Below, in pieces: positions 34,260-44,234 of a stretch of DNA of 64,000 nucleotides (the first letter of the stretch is position 1; each line of letters starts with the position of its first letter). The DNA is from Thermogemmatispora onikobensis (GTDB lineage: Bacteria > Chloroflexota > Ktedonobacteria > Ktedonobacterales > Ktedonobacteraceae). The notes below the pieces were generated by a model, which saw only the letters and a program-made list of their open reading frames with translations, made no database searches and was not told the DNA's origin. The stretch spans positions 62,001-126,000 of the forward strand of contig NZ_BDGT01000002.1 of assembly GCF_001748285.1 (NCBI RefSeq), given 5' to 3'. The position numbers and the translations under genes were made by a program.

Positions 34260-34973
34260 ATGAAAAGGAAGAGCATCATCGTTGCAGTTGTGCTCGTGGT
34301 GGTGGTCATTGCCGTCCTTGTTGGCGGCTTTCTGGTCTATACCCAGCATTTTGCCAATAGCGTCAACCAGCCGCATCAGGCGGCGGGACCGATCAGCGTC
34401 ACAGGGACGCCGACCACGATCTCAGGGCTACGCACCTTCCAGATTGTGCCCGATCAGACCACGGCAAGCTACAGCGTGTATGAGAACCTCATTATTGAGA
34501 ACAAGCCGCATAACAAAGTTGTCGGCACAACCCATACGGTCCAGGGCAGCTTTGGCGTGCGTACCGATCCTTCGCCGCTCATCGGCAACATGAAGATCAC
34601 CGTCGATCTGCGAACCTTGCAAACCGATTCGCCGCGACGCGACAACTATGTGCAGCGCAATGCTCTCCAGACCGATCAGTATCCCTATGCGACCTTTGTC
34701 TCCGTCCTCTCTCAGGGCTTGCCTGCCAGCTACAGCGATGGCCAGAATGTTCATTTCAAGCTGATCGGCAACCTGACCATGCATGGCAAGACCAACCGTG
34801 CTACATTCGATGTCCAGGGCAAACTCAGCGGCAACACCATTACGGGCACGGCGACCACGACAATCTATATGACAGACTTCGGCATTCAGCCGCCGAATCT
34901 GGCCAACATTGCCATTTCCGAAAACCAGGTGACGCTTAGCATCACCTTTACCGCCCGCGCCACTGGGAGCTGA
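34260..34973 (+). CDS. YceI-family protein, membrane-anchored
   Basis: A 237-residue protein. An N-terminal TM segment (about 6-27) anchors a YceI lipocalin-like beta-barrel. Recognisable pieces are GSFGVRTDPSPLIGNMKITVDLRTLQTD, RRDNYVQRNALQTDQYPYATF and TMHGKTNRATF. YceI proteins bind polyisoprenoid-like lipids. It may be exported on the outer face of the membrane. GGGAGGAAC precedes the ATG, and a long hairpin follows the gene. Confidence 0.88.
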   Translation: MKRKSIIVAVVLVVVVIAVLVGGFLVYTQHFANSVNQPHQAAGPISVTGTPTTISGLRTFQIVPDQTTASYSVYENLIIENKPHNKVVGTTHTVQGSFGVRTDPSPLIGNMKITVDLRTLQTDSPRRDNYVQRNALQTDQYPYATFVSVLSQGLPASYSDGQNVHFKLIGNLTMHGKTNRATFDVQGKLSGNTITGTATTTIYMTDFGIQPPNLANIAISENQVTLSITFTARATGS

Positions 34974-35094
34974 GTGGGCGCGAGAGAGGGACCCTCCTGG
35001 GGCTGGAAGTAGCAGAGGTAAGGCGTAACAGCGGGGGCAGGAGGCCAGCGAGGCGCTAAGCGCTGAGCTGATCCCGGGAGCGGGGGCGAAAGGC

Positions 35095-35141
35095 AGGGCG
35101 TGCACGGACCTAGAGAAGAGAGGTTGGTCCGTGCACGCCCT
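35095..35141. terminator. Bidirectional hairpin terminator
   Basis: Perfect 16-bp inverted repeat (35095-35110 with 35126-35141) and a 15-base loop, between convergent yceI and DUF4383 genes. No U-tract is seen. Confidence 0.65.
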
Positions 35142-35213
35142 GGCCATTCAATGGAGGGAAGCAAGCCGTAGCCTGCGGGTGGCAGGCTGTCAGATCAGGA
35201 CAGGACTGGCAGA

Positions 35214-35627
35214 TTAGCGCACTCTCCCGTAACTCTCGCCCGACATGGCCTGGCGGCCGAGCGGCAGGAAGCCAACGATGGCCGCGGCAGCCCCAACAAC
35301 CAGATGGAGCAGATTATCGGCCAGGTTGATATGGACGAGGCCGAGCAGCATTCCGTCGGGAGCGAGGCCCGGAATGAAGCCCAGAATGCCGACCAGCAAG
35401 TAGACGATTCCGAGTGCCTGAGCGTAGAGGCGTGACCAGCCTGTAAAGGCCGCCGCAATGCCCAGGATACCTACGAGCAGATGGATGACGTTGTGCTCGA
35501 TATTGACCGCGAAGATGCCCAGAAGCGCCCCCTCGGTCGGGTTCAGAATGAAGCCAAGGATGCCAACCAGCAAGAAAACGATCCCGATGACCAGAGCGAA
35601 ACCACGAGCAAGATCAAACTGTCTCAT
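35214..35627 (-). CDS. DUF4383-type four-TM membrane protein
   Basis: A 137-residue membrane protein with four TM helices. The pattern LVGILGFI...G.LLGIF.VN..HN..HL.VGI recurs twice (residues about 18-55 and 80-115), so it looks like an internal duplication, as in the DUF4383 family. Function unknown. The start was set at 35627, where AAAGGAGG lies nine bases before the ATG; an earlier in-frame start is ignored. Confidence 0.85.
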   Translation of the reverse strand: MRQFDLARGFALVIGIVFLLVGILGFILNPTEGALLGIFAVNIEHNVIHLLVGILGIAAAFTGWSRLYAQALGIVYLLVGILGFIPGLAPDGMLLGLVHINLADNLLHLVVGAAAAIVGFLPLGRQAMSGESYGRVR

Positions 35628-35921
35628 GAGGCAGAACCTCCTTTCTGCAAAGAGGCTACGTGATAGTGAGGCTGGCGGATTACCTCGCACCTGGGGCTCT
35701 CCGGGGATAGAGAGAGGTCAGCAGGCCCAGCCGAGCCGGGTTGTCACACTCATTCCTGGTGGGCAACAACAAGAGAGATCCAGAAGGCCATCTTTTGCGT
35801 ATCCATCGCAGAGAGAGCCTGTGATAGAGCGGCGGCGTGGCTTGTGACTTGCTGTCATGCCTATAATGGCCTCTGTAGTGGCCTCTGGATCTTTTGCTTG
35901 CGACGAGGACCGTGGAGTGCA

Positions 35922-36581
35922 ATGAGTGCATCGGGGAAGAAGGAGGGGCAGGGTTCGGATGGGAAGGCTTCTGGCTCTATGCCCAGAGCAAGGCCCCCGC
36001 AGATCCCTGTGGAAGAGCTGAGCGATGAAACGCTCGTGCGGGCGATTTCCCTCGGCGTGGTCTGGGCTTTAGAAATGCTCTATGAGCGTTACCATCGCCT
36101 GCTCTACTCAATAACGTATCGCATGATCAAGGATCATCAGGTTGCTGAGGACCTGCTCCAAGAAGCCTTTCTGGCGGTCTGGCAGAACGCCGGCAGCTAC
36201 TCATCGCGCATGGGCTCGGTCCAGAACTGGTTGATCTCGATCATGCGCCACCGGGCGATCGATTACCTGCGTCGCCTGCGCACTCACGCTGAGCTGCGCG
36301 GGATGCCGCTGGAAGATGCTGCCACCAGCGAGGAAATGGTCTCTGCCGATGCCTGGGATGCGGTTTGGCGCTCTGTCCAGGGAGCACAGCTACGTAGGGC
36401 GCTCGCGCTGCTCTCCAGCGAGCAGCGCCTGGTCATTGAGTTGGCCTATTTCGAGGGCTGGACCCACTCCGAAATTGCCCGCGCTTATGGCCTTCCCCTG
36501 GGCACGGTCAAGGCGCGCATGCGCCTGGGCTTGATGCGCCTGCGCAGTATTCTTGAACGACTCGGCACTATCGAAGGCTAG
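35922..36581 (+). CDS. ECF sigma factor, SigK-like
   Basis: A 219-residue sigma-70 family factor. Region 2 (about 40-110) includes YRMIKDHQVAEDLLQEAFLAVW, and region 4 (about 140-215) includes ALLSSEQRLVIELAYFEGWTHSEIARAYGLPLGTVKARMRLGLMRL. The following gene is an RskA-type anti-sigma factor, which supports a SigK/RskA-like pair. An upstream in-frame start at 35844 would add 26 residues with poor composition. A redox or envelope signal is possible. Confidence 0.9.
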   Translation: MSASGKKEGQGSDGKASGSMPRARPPQIPVEELSDETLVRAISLGVVWALEMLYERYHRLLYSITYRMIKDHQVAEDLLQEAFLAVWQNAGSYSSRMGSVQNWLISIMRHRAIDYLRRLRTHAELRGMPLEDAATSEEMVSADAWDAVWRSVQGAQLRRALALLSSEQRLVIELAYFEGWTHSEIARAYGLPLGTVKARMRLGLMRLRSILERLGTIEG

Positions 36582-36904
36582 CGCACTGCATCCAGACAGG
36601 CAAGATAGAAGCTCGCCAGGTCAGGCCCCATCTATCCTGTGGCGCGCCCGCTCGCTACCCGGGTCCCACGTCAGGCGCTCGCCTTGCTGATTGCCCGCAA
36701 CAGGCCGTAGCGACCTCCCTCTCTCCAGTCCGATACCACTGCGAGAAAAGGAGAATACTGGAGGCGGCTAACTGCTATGCTGCTCACGTCAATCGAGGGC
36801 AAGACCAGCGCTGTCTGTGAACAGAGACCACCCTGCCCAGGCTGGGCACGCTGACAGGGAGCGTTACAATACAAGGGAGCGGGTCGCCCCTGGAAGAGAG
36901 TGCA
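36582..36904. other. Gene-free spacer between sigma and anti-sigma genes
   Basis: About 320 bases. The pair is not overlapping as is usual, so rskA may have its own promoter. No confident motif is seen. Confidence 0.4.
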
Positions 36905-37711
36905 ATGGAGACGGAGCCCCTTATGAACTGCCAGGAATTCGAAGAGCTTTCCGGCGCCTATGCCCTTGACGCGCTAACAGAAGAGGAACGACGTGCTGCT
37001 GATGAGCATCTGGCCCAGTGCCCGAAGTGCTCGCGCGCGCTGCAGCAGTTGCGCAGCGTCGTGGAGCTCTTTCCCCTCACCGTTCCTCCGGTCGAACCCT
37101 CACCGCGTGTGAAGGAGCGCATTCTCGCGCGCATCGAAGAACAGGCCCAACAGCAGCGCTCAGGCCAGATGCAGCCTGCCCTGCCTTCTCAAGCTGGAAG
37201 CTACTTGCAGCGGAGAGCAGGCCAGCGCTGGCGTTGGGCCGCACTGGCCGCTGTGGCAGTCCTGTTGCTGTCTCTCCTGGGCGGAACCTTCGCCTGGAAT
37301 ATCTCGCTGCAACAGCAACTCAGCCGTCTACAGCAGCAGGTAGCGCTGCTGGGCAGCCCGGAGGCCCCCGTGGTCTATTCGCTCCGTGGCACTGCTCTGG
37401 CCAGCTCAGCTCGTGGCGAAGTCATGTACTTTCCCCGCCAGCAGGTCACCGTGGTTGTGGTCTATGGACTCCCCCCTTTAGAGGGCACCCACGTCTATCA
37501 GGGGTGGCTCCTGCGTCATCAACATCCGACCAGTATTGGTCTGCTGACGGTTGAAAACGGCGTGGCCACTCTCAACTTTCAAGGGCCGCTGACCGGCTAC
37601 GATAGCCTGGCCATCAGCCTCGAAAACGGTCCCCAGCCTAGCATTGAGGCACCAAAAGGTCCTGTCGTAGCTCTCGGTACGCTGATAAATCCTGCAGCAA
37701 ATTATCATTGA
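36905..37711 (+). CDS. RskA-family anti-sigma factor
   Basis: A 268-residue membrane anti-sigma factor. The cytosolic N-terminus has a complete zf-HC2 zinc motif: Cys9 (MNCQEF) and HLAQCPKC. A TM helix lies at about 110-132 (WRWAALAAVAVLLLSLLGGTFAW), then a short coiled coil (QQQLSRLQQQVALL). The exported part (about 160-265) is an RskA C-terminal domain. It should hold the SigK-like factor until a signal triggers release. Met7 is an alternative start. Confidence 0.88.
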   Translation: METEPLMNCQEFEELSGAYALDALTEEERRAADEHLAQCPKCSRALQQLRSVVELFPLTVPPVEPSPRVKERILARIEEQAQQQRSGQMQPALPSQAGSYLQRRAGQRWRWAALAAVAVLLLSLLGGTFAWNISLQQQLSRLQQQVALLGSPEAPVVYSLRGTALASSARGEVMYFPRQQVTVVVVYGLPPLEGTHVYQGWLLRHQHPTSIGLLTVENGVATLNFQGPLTGYDSLAISLENGPQPSIEAPKGPVVALGTLINPAANYH

Positions 37712-38081
37712 GTAATGGAAAACCATCCTTCAGTAGTATCTATCGATCTTTCAGGTGATAGTGTCTCTGGAGGGAGTAATCTAAGCGAGGGAAATCAGCG
37801 TATAGGTGATTCGAGGAGGAGAAGGATAGCAGGTTTCGCTCTACTTCGAGCCATTCTGCTACCCGGTCGGCGGCACACGCTGTAGTTCAGCCTGCCTCTA
37901 GCCCAGGCGAGGGGTGCATCAATGGTGCCCGCGCCTGTCTTTCCTCACAGCCTCCTCTCTCCGATCGGGGTGGGCAGGTTGGTTGAGGGACTGGCCTGTG
38001 CTTCCCTCTCCTCCTCGCTCAACCGTCCGACCAACTGACAGCAGCCAAACGAAGTGAGAACGACGCAAGGAGTATGGAACA
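37712..38081. other. Gene-free stretch upstream of the ferritin-like gene
   Basis: About 370 bases with no convincing gene. Possible promoter of the downstream gene is not identified. Confidence 0.4.
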
Positions 38082-38876
38082 ATGGATGAGGTAAGAGAGA
38101 TACCGACGCCAGAGCTGAAGTCTGGATCGCCGCAGCCGGAAGCGGCCCGGCGTGCCCTTCTGAAAGGAGTAGCTCTCGGCGCGGTGGCTGGGGCTGGTCT
38201 GGGAACCGCCCTTTCTACGACTGTCAGCAGCGCTTTCCTGGGGCAGGTAGCTCATGCTGCCTCTTCGGCAAGCAATAGTTGTGTCACACCTATCAAAGAT
38301 ATTTTTACCATTGCGCGCACTGCCGAGCGCCTGGCCGTGACCTTTTATAGCAATGGGCTGCGGCGCGCCTATCGCCTCGGCCTCACCTGGCGTGAGATTG
38401 CTGCTCTGGAGGCGGCCCTCATCGAAGAGCAGATTCACGAGAACTTCTTTGCCCAGGCGGGGGGCGATGTCCTCACCAGCGAATTCAGCTTTCCCCACGG
38501 AGAGGAGACCTTCGAGAATCTGCGTCTCTTCATTGAGACCCAGCAGCAGTTAGAGGGAGTCTTTGACTCTGCCTTCCTCTCTGCGGTGCGTGAGCTGGCC
38601 CAGCAGAATCGCCCGGATCTGGCCCAGATTGCGGCCCAGATCGCCACTGTTGAGGCCGAGCATCGGGCCCTTGGGCGCTTTATCGGGCGGCTTGACCCTG
38701 CCGACAACTGGGCTTTCTCGCCCGTACTGGTTGCCAAGGTCGGTGATGCACCGGCCCTGGTCCAAAAAGCCGGCTACCTCAATCCCCGTCCTGGCAACCG
38801 CTTCGTCTATCATCCCGTTGACACTACCGATCGCGGCGTGACCTACCGTACGCCGTACGCTGTGGCCTGCTCCTAG
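38082..38876 (+). CDS. TAT-exported ferritin-like protein
   Basis: A 264-residue protein. A twin-arginine signal (ARRALLKG followed by a hydrophobic stretch, ending near VAHA) suggests folded export. The mature part has the four-helix ferritin-like bundle of the ferritin_2 type: Glu in TAERLAVTFY, EEQIHENFF and TVEAEHRALGR are in place for a di-iron site. Related proteins are found in desiccation and stress responses. It lies next to the SigK/RskA pair, perhaps one of its targets. Confidence 0.82.
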   Translation: MDEVREIPTPELKSGSPQPEAARRALLKGVALGAVAGAGLGTALSTTVSSAFLGQVAHAASSASNSCVTPIKDIFTIARTAERLAVTFYSNGLRRAYRLGLTWREIAALEAALIEEQIHENFFAQAGGDVLTSEFSFPHGEETFENLRLFIETQQQLEGVFDSAFLSAVRELAQQNRPDLAQIAAQIATVEAEHRALGRFIGRLDPADNWAFSPVLVAKVGDAPALVQKAGYLNPRPGNRFVYHPVDTTDRGVTYRTPYAVACS

Positions 38877-39012
38877 GGGGCATTGCTGGCTACGCTAGCT
38901 GTCTGGAGCACTGGCCACTGTGCACTGACTGGGGCGGCGAGAATCTGCGCCCGTTATTTTAGCGGGCGGGCGCGCTCGCTGCTCCTTCCCTCGTTGTTGT
39001 GGTCCCTGGGTC

Positions 39013-39879
39013 TCATGGCTGGAGAGCGATGCACAGAATGCCGGCGAAGATCAGCAGCGAGCCGACCACTTTCTGCCTCCCAAAGGACTCGTGCAGGATA
39101 GCCGTACCCATCAGAGCGGCAAAGACAACCGAGAGTTCGCGCGCGGACGCAATATAGCTGACCTGCGTTTGCCGAAGGGCGAAAAGGACCAGCAGGTAAG
39201 AGAGCAGGGCCAGGGCGCCGGCCAGCACGATCCGCGGGGCATGGGTCTGCCATTCAGCCTGCACCGCTGCGCGGCGGGTCAGGAGCATGTAAGGGAGCAG
39301 ATAGAGAGCCGAGAGCACGAAAACGAGATAGATATAGGTGAGAGGCGCAGCGTAGCGCAAACCGACCTTATCAACCGTCGAGTAGCCGGCGATACTCAAG
39401 CCACAGAGCAGGGCCAGCAAAGCTGCCGGTTCGCGTAGCCGCCGCAGCGGCGCGGTCAGCTCGCGCCAGGCAAAAGCGCGCAGGTGCACCACGTAGATTC
39501 CACTCACGATCAAGAGGATACCTACGCCCCCAACAAACGACAGGTGCTCGCCCAGAGCCAGGAGGGCAATCACGGTCACAAACAGCGGAGCGCTGCCACG
39601 CGCCAAAGGATAGACCAGCGAAAGATCGCCGTAACGATAGGCAGCTCCCAGCAGCAAGTAGTAAGTGGCCTCCAACGCTGCTGAAAGAGCAATCAGCGGC
39701 CAGACATGGGGCGACACCGCATGATAAAGCAACAGAAATGGCAGCAAGCAAAGCAGAGAAGCGGAACAGATCGCTAGCCAGATGAAAACCTGCCGATCCT
39801 TTCCCCCCTTCGAAAGGAGATTCCAGCTACTGTGCATGAGGCCAGCACAGACTAAGAGCGCGAGGACCTGGATACTCAT
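39013..39879 (-). CDS. EamA/DMT-family transporter
   Basis: A 288-residue membrane protein with ten TM helices in two EamA repeats. The first repeat has MHSSWNLLSKGGKDRQVF and SLVYPLARGSAPLFV; the second has VSYIASARELSVVFAALMGTAILHES. These PxARG and SxxREL turns mark the substrate path. Substrate unknown (metabolite or amino acid efflux or uptake). Confidence 0.88.
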   Translation of the reverse strand: MSIQVLALLVCAGLMHSSWNLLSKGGKDRQVFIWLAICSASLLCLLPFLLLYHAVSPHVWPLIALSAALEATYYLLLGAAYRYGDLSLVYPLARGSAPLFVTVIALLALGEHLSFVGGVGILLIVSGIYVVHLRAFAWRELTAPLRRLREPAALLALLCGLSIAGYSTVDKVGLRYAAPLTYIYLVFVLSALYLLPYMLLTRRAAVQAEWQTHAPRIVLAGALALLSYLLVLFALRQTQVSYIASARELSVVFAALMGTAILHESFGRQKVVGSLLIFAGILCIALQP

Positions 39880-40341
39880 TGCTCACGGTCGCTCCTGGCG
39901 CGGCAAGAAGTGGTGCGACTCTGCCTGCTTCACCTGAAGCGGAGGGCGTCAGTAAGGCTGGCGTCGCCACCCGCGTCAGCACCTCAGAGGGCCATGACCA
40001 GGCTGGCCGTCCTCTGGCTCAGCGATCTGACGCTCGCCGGTCAGAACGGGCAAGGCCGGACTGGGCTGGCCCTTCGTTCAAGGGGCAGAGTGGCATCACC
40101 AGTATAGCCCTCGGGCAGCACCACGTCCAGTCTCTCTGGTGACTATGCCGTCCGGCAGAGCGTCGGCGCGAACTCGGCACCCCTTCTGCTTCATTGCCCC
40201 TCTGTGCTATGCTGTTAGCATGCCCTGAAGAGCGATGCCACTCTCCCGACGAGCAGGGTGCCACATCGTCTATCATCGCATCTCATCTCTCTCGTTAGCA
40301 GCTGATTGCGATTCTGTGGATTTGAGGAGAAGATCGTATCT
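39880..40341. other. Divergent gene-free region
   Basis: About 460 bases between the DMT transporter and the M32 peptidase. A small dyad TGCTA-TGCTGT-TAGCA (about 40206-40221) is the only structure noticed. Confidence 0.4.
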
Positions 40342-41913
40342 ATGTCGTCGTCATCGCATGCACAGCAAGAACAAAAAGCGCTGATGCCGGAATTCACACG
40401 CTCGCATGAGGAGATCAATGCTCTGCTAGGCTATCTGCAGGAGATCTCTGACTTGGCGGCGCTTGGGGCGCTGGCGGCCTGGGACCAGAATACGGCCTTG
40501 CCGGAAGAAGCGGGAGATGTGCGTGGGGTCCAACTGGCGACCCTGCAGGGCGTGCTGCATGAGCGCTGGACTGCCCCCGAGCTGGGACGCCTGATAGCCA
40601 GGCTGGAAAAGGTAGTTGAGCACGAGCCTTTCACAGATGCCGATCGGGCCCTGGTGCGCGAAGCGCGGCGCGAACATGAAAAAGCCACGCGCCTTCCTCG
40701 TGCGCTCGTCGAGGAGATGGCTCGCGTCGAGGCTGCCAGTTTTGAAGCCTGGCGGCGGGCGCGCGAACAAAACGACTTTGCCAGCTTTGCACCCTGGCTG
40801 AGCCGCACGGTAGCTCTCCAGCGCGAGGTCGCCGATCGCTATGGCTATCGCGAGACGCGCTACGATGCCTTGCTGGACCTCTTCGAGCCAGGTCTGACTG
40901 TGCGCAAGCTCGATGCCCTCTTTGCCCCGGTGCGCGAGGTTAGCCTCTCCTTACTCAAGCGCATTCAGGAAGGTGGGCACAGCCTCGATGCTTCCTGTCT
41001 GTATGGACACTTTCCCGTGGAGCAGCAAGATGCCCTCTGCAAGCGTTTCCTGCAGGCCCTGGGCTACGATTTCAAGCGTGGTGGCCTGGCCCATTCGCCG
41101 CACCCATTCACCACCAGCTTTGGCAGCCCGGTTGATGTGCGCCTGACCATTCATCCCCAGGAAAACTTTATCGCCTCAGCGGTCATGGCCACGATTCATG
41201 AAGGCGGCCATGCTCTGTATGAGCAGGGGTGTGCCCCCACCCTCCTGCGCACTCCCCTGGCAGGAGGGGCCTCGATGGGTGTGCACGAATCGCAGTCCCG
41301 TCTCTGGGAAAACTACATTGGCAGCTCCGAGCCGTTCTGGCGAGGCCACTTCCACCTGCTGCGTGCGGCCTTCCCCGAGCACTTTGCGGCCCTCGATGCC
41401 GTCACCTTCTCGCGCGCTCTCAACAAAGTAGAGCCGAGCCTGATCCGCATTGAGGCCGACGAAGTTACCTATAATCTGCATATCATTATCCGCTACGAGC
41501 TAGAGCGTGAACTCATCAATGGAGGGCTGGCCGTTGAGTCCCTGCCGCGTCTGTGGAACGCCCGCTATCGTGAGTATCTCGGGATCGAGCCGGATAGCGA
41601 TACGAACGGCGTCCTGCAAGATGTCCACTGGACAAGCGGCTTTGGCTACTTCCCCAGCTATACGCTCGGCAACCTCTATGCAGCCCAGATCTACTATACG
41701 CTGCGCCAGATCTTCCCGGACTTCGACGAGCGGCTGGCGGGAGGCGACACGTCTTTTATTCTTGACTGGCTACGCCAACATATGTATATCTATGGCATGA
41801 TCTACCTGCCTGAAGATCTCATTCGGCGTGTAACGGGTGAAGCGCCCGATGCACGCTACTTTGCCCGCTATCTCAATGAGAAATTTGGCCGTCTCTATGA
41901 ACTGATCAGCTGA
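40342..41913 (+). CDS. Carboxypeptidase M32 family (thermostable carboxypeptidase Taq-like)
   Basis: A 523-residue zinc carboxypeptidase. The catalytic HEGGH motif is at 286-290 in TIHEGGHALYEQG. The family motifs HPFTTSFGSPVDVRLTI and GVHESQSRLWENYIG, and later IRIEADEVTYNLHIIIRYELE, are all present. It removes C-terminal residues in the cytosol. Length matches the family. ATG 40342 was used; Met27 in the earlier frame is another choice. Confidence 0.92.
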   Translation: MSSSSHAQQEQKALMPEFTRSHEEINALLGYLQEISDLAALGALAAWDQNTALPEEAGDVRGVQLATLQGVLHERWTAPELGRLIARLEKVVEHEPFTDADRALVREARREHEKATRLPRALVEEMARVEAASFEAWRRAREQNDFASFAPWLSRTVALQREVADRYGYRETRYDALLDLFEPGLTVRKLDALFAPVREVSLSLLKRIQEGGHSLDASCLYGHFPVEQQDALCKRFLQALGYDFKRGGLAHSPHPFTTSFGSPVDVRLTIHPQENFIASAVMATIHEGGHALYEQGCAPTLLRTPLAGGASMGVHESQSRLWENYIGSSEPFWRGHFHLLRAAFPEHFAALDAVTFSRALNKVEPSLIRIEADEVTYNLHIIIRYELERELINGGLAVESLPRLWNARYREYLGIEPDSDTNGVLQDVHWTSGFGYFPSYTLGNLYAAQIYYTLRQIFPDFDERLAGGDTSFILDWLRQHMYIYGMIYLPEDLIRRVTGEAPDARYFARYLNEKFGRLYELIS

Positions 41914-42014
41914 GGCCATCACGGTTCGCTGGCTCGTAGTGCCTGACAGCGACCGGTCAGCGCACTCCCGAAGAAAGAAGCCAGCCAGCCTTCATACCAA
42001 CTCAACAAAGCCGG

Positions 42015-42067
42015 GCAGGGCTGCTGCGAGGGTAGTGGATCAGCCTCCTTCCTTGCAGCAGCCCTGC
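42015..42067. terminator. Bidirectional hairpin terminator
   Basis: Perfect 13-bp inverted repeat (GCAGGGCTGCTGC at 42015-42027 with 42055-42067) between convergent M32 peptidase and CAP genes. Confidence 0.6.
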
Positions 42068-42103
42068 TTGCCTGTCTTAGTGGGAAGAGAGAGGGTTTCA
42101 GTC

Positions 42104-42895
42104 CTAATTGGTGAAATCTTCAGTCACCCAAACGTAGCCCTGGCTATCGAGATAGATGCCGATACCAACGCGGTGGAAGGAGCTACTGAGCAGATTGCGA
42201 CGGTGTCCGTCATTGGGGGGCTGCTCGTTGAGCATGCTGCTCTCGATAAGCTGCACCCCGCCCCAGGCATCGGGTGAGGCTGAAGCATAGCCCACATTCT
42301 CCCCGCACACATTCCAGGTGATCCCCTCGGCGCTGATGCGGTCGCAAGGAGCGGCTTCGCCAGGGCAGGCATGGCTGAGCCCGCAGTGCGCCATGTTCCA
42401 GCTGTGCAGGCGGGCGCCAGCAGAGAGTGTGCCATCCAGGGTATAGGCTGGCAAGCCCTGGTTGGCCCGATCATGATTGATCAGGGCAAAGAGCTGCTGC
42501 CGTAGCTGACTTTCCTGACTGGTCTCCGCGGGTGGTGTTCCATACGGACCGCTGCCACCTGGCGCCAGGGTTGGAACAGGCGTGGCTGAGGAGCCAGAGC
42601 CAGAGCGGCCCGAAGAAGTAGGTCCTGGCGAAGGCGTCGAGTGCCCCCGAGCTGTGGCGCCTGGCGTTGCTGTGGCCTCCCCATGACCCGTAATGCTAAT
42701 GGGAGTAGCGGCTCCCATGCCTCCGGAAACGGTGGCTGTCGTCTGTGGTGTTCCCTGCAAGGTTGGTGTGCTGCTCCCTTGGGCTGTTGACCCCTTCCCT
42801 GACGAGGCCGGTCCTGTTGCCGGTCCGCTTGCGCATCCCGTTAGCCAGATCAGCAGCAAGAGCAACAGCAGCGCCAATGGCTTCTTGCTCAGCAC
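42104..42895 (-). CDS. CAP/SCP-domain lipoprotein (YkwD-like)
   Basis: A 263-residue lipoprotein. The signal peptide ends with the lipobox LTGC (Cys21). A Ser/Thr/Pro-rich spacer of about 105 residues follows. The CAP domain (about 130-262) has LFALINHDRANQGLPAY, LHSWNMAHCGLSHACPG and the hallmark GENVGYA, with NDGHRRNLLSSSFHRVGIG. The His and Glu of the CAP cavity are present. It is anchored on the outer face of the membrane; role unknown. Confidence 0.87.
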   Translation of the reverse strand: MLSKKPLALLLLLLLIWLTGCASGPATGPASSGKGSTAQGSSTPTLQGTPQTTATVSGGMGAATPISITGHGEATATPGATARGHSTPSPGPTSSGRSGSGSSATPVPTLAPGGSGPYGTPPAETSQESQLRQQLFALINHDRANQGLPAYTLDGTLSAGARLHSWNMAHCGLSHACPGEAAPCDRISAEGITWNVCGENVGYASASPDAWGGVQLIESSMLNEQPPNDGHRRNLLSSSFHRVGIGIYLDSQGYVWVTEDFTN

Positions 42896-43129
42896 AACAT
42901 CCTCCCTTCTCCTGGCTCACCTCACCTCTCCAGAGGCGAAGTCATTGCATTGAGCCATCATGAACCAGTCTGGCAGCAATTGTAGCATAGGTAGCTCGTC
43001 ACGTAGTAAGCAAGCAAGGAGAACAGAGAATGACTAGTACTGAAGTCCTGGAGAGAGGAGCGGAAAGGTTCAGCCCTTCGCGTCCGCTGGGAGCCAGCCA
43101 TCGGCTCCTGGGGGGCAGAAGCGGGCGCG
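42896..43129. other. Gene-free divergent stretch
   Basis: Nothing identified apart from the promoter noted next to it. The whole gene-free interval runs 42896-43226. Confidence 0.4.
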
Positions 43130-43159
43130 TTGACAACGCCGTAGACGAAGCAGTACAAT
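43130..43159 (+). promoter_or_regulatory. Sigma-A promoter of the orphan helical protein gene
   Basis: TTGACA (43130-43135), 18-bp spacer, TACAAT (43154-43159), ending 67 bases before the ATG at 43227. A perfect -35 makes it a strong candidate. Confidence 0.65.
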
Positions 43160-43226
43160 TCGGGCAGGCATCTCTTCTTGTAGGATAAACGTGGCTTGTG
43201 GTAACAGATGGGAAGGAAACCGAGGC

Positions 43227-44042
43227 ATGTCCGAAGATACCCAAGACCAGACAGATCGTGTTTTTGAGCGTGCCATTACCACCCTATGTAACTGTCGCAG
43301 CCTGATCCGTCATCATCCTGATCTGCCAGCCATCCAGCGCGAGCAACTGCTCAGCGATATTGATCAGACGCTACAGCTAGTGCAGGGCTGTGCCGCCAGA
43401 GCGGCTCAGGAAGTCTTGTTCTCCGCTGGGCCAGGATCGCGGCGGCCCTCGCAGGAGCAATCGACCCTGCGCGCTCTCTACCAGCTCTATCAAGAGCACA
43501 TCAACTCGTCCCAGGCCAGCACCCAGGTGCTCAGTGCGCGCTTTAACGAAACCCTGACGACGCTCAAAGAGATTCAGGACCTCATTCAGGAATGTGATGA
43601 TCTCGATCTAGAGGGTGATCACCAGCAGCTCAGCATTGCTCTCCAGCGTATTGGGGCCTTCACCGCTGACCTCTACTGTCTCTTTATGGAGTTCCGCCGC
43701 TCGCTTGCGGCTATTCTTGACGAGCAGAGCAGCTACATACATACTGAGGAACTTTCCAGCCTGCAGCGCCTCCATCCCTCGATCAACGAGCGGCAGCCAG
43801 GCCCTGTGCTCCGTCAGCCGCATTTGCGCGAAGACCACCGCCGGCTCGACGAGCAGAGGCAGGTCCTGACTAGCCGACTGACCGATGCCACGGCCTTTCT
43901 CGTCCTGCTGGAAGAGGGTCTGCGCAGCGATCTTCAGCGGCGCAATGAGATTGTTGGCCATCTCCACAGCATTGGGCAACTGCTGAGAGACATGGCTGGC
44001 CTGCTAGCTGGCTACGAAGAAACGCTGAGGGCCATCCTCTAG
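43227..44042 (+). CDS. Hypothetical helical / coiled-coil protein
   Basis: A 271-residue soluble protein without signal or TM helix. Almost the whole sequence is predicted helical from its heptad-like Leu/Ile and charged pattern. The part from 150 on carries runs such as LREDHRRLDEQRQVLTSRL. Three cysteines lie in the N-terminal third (LCNCRS and GCAARAA). No family is recognised. The start follows GGGAAGGAAACC and a strong promoter. Confidence 0.7.
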   Translation: MSEDTQDQTDRVFERAITTLCNCRSLIRHHPDLPAIQREQLLSDIDQTLQLVQGCAARAAQEVLFSAGPGSRRPSQEQSTLRALYQLYQEHINSSQASTQVLSARFNETLTTLKEIQDLIQECDDLDLEGDHQQLSIALQRIGAFTADLYCLFMEFRRSLAAILDEQSSYIHTEELSSLQRLHPSINERQPGPVLRQPHLREDHRRLDEQRQVLTSRLTDATAFLVLLEEGLRSDLQRRNEIVGHLHSIGQLLRDMAGLLAGYEETLRAIL

Positions 44043-44204
44043 CCAGGCCAGAGCGACAAGGCCATCAGCGCTTCTTTGCTTCGCCGAATCTGCTCAGCCA
44101 GGCTCAGCCCCGCCCTGTCTTCTGACCTGCTGCCAGGTGCAGAAGCAGAGAAAGAAGGCTGACGAGCACACAAGAGCGAGCAGCCAGGAGGTAAACAGCG
44201 AGCG

Positions 44205-44234
44205 GGCCGCTCTTTGCTGGTCTAGAGAGCGGCC
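44205..44234. terminator. Hairpin at convergent gene ends
   Basis: GGCCGCTCT (44205-44213) pairs with AGAGCGGCC (44226-44234). It overlaps the last codons of the minus-strand GlcG-like gene and may terminate transcription from both sides. Confidence 0.5.
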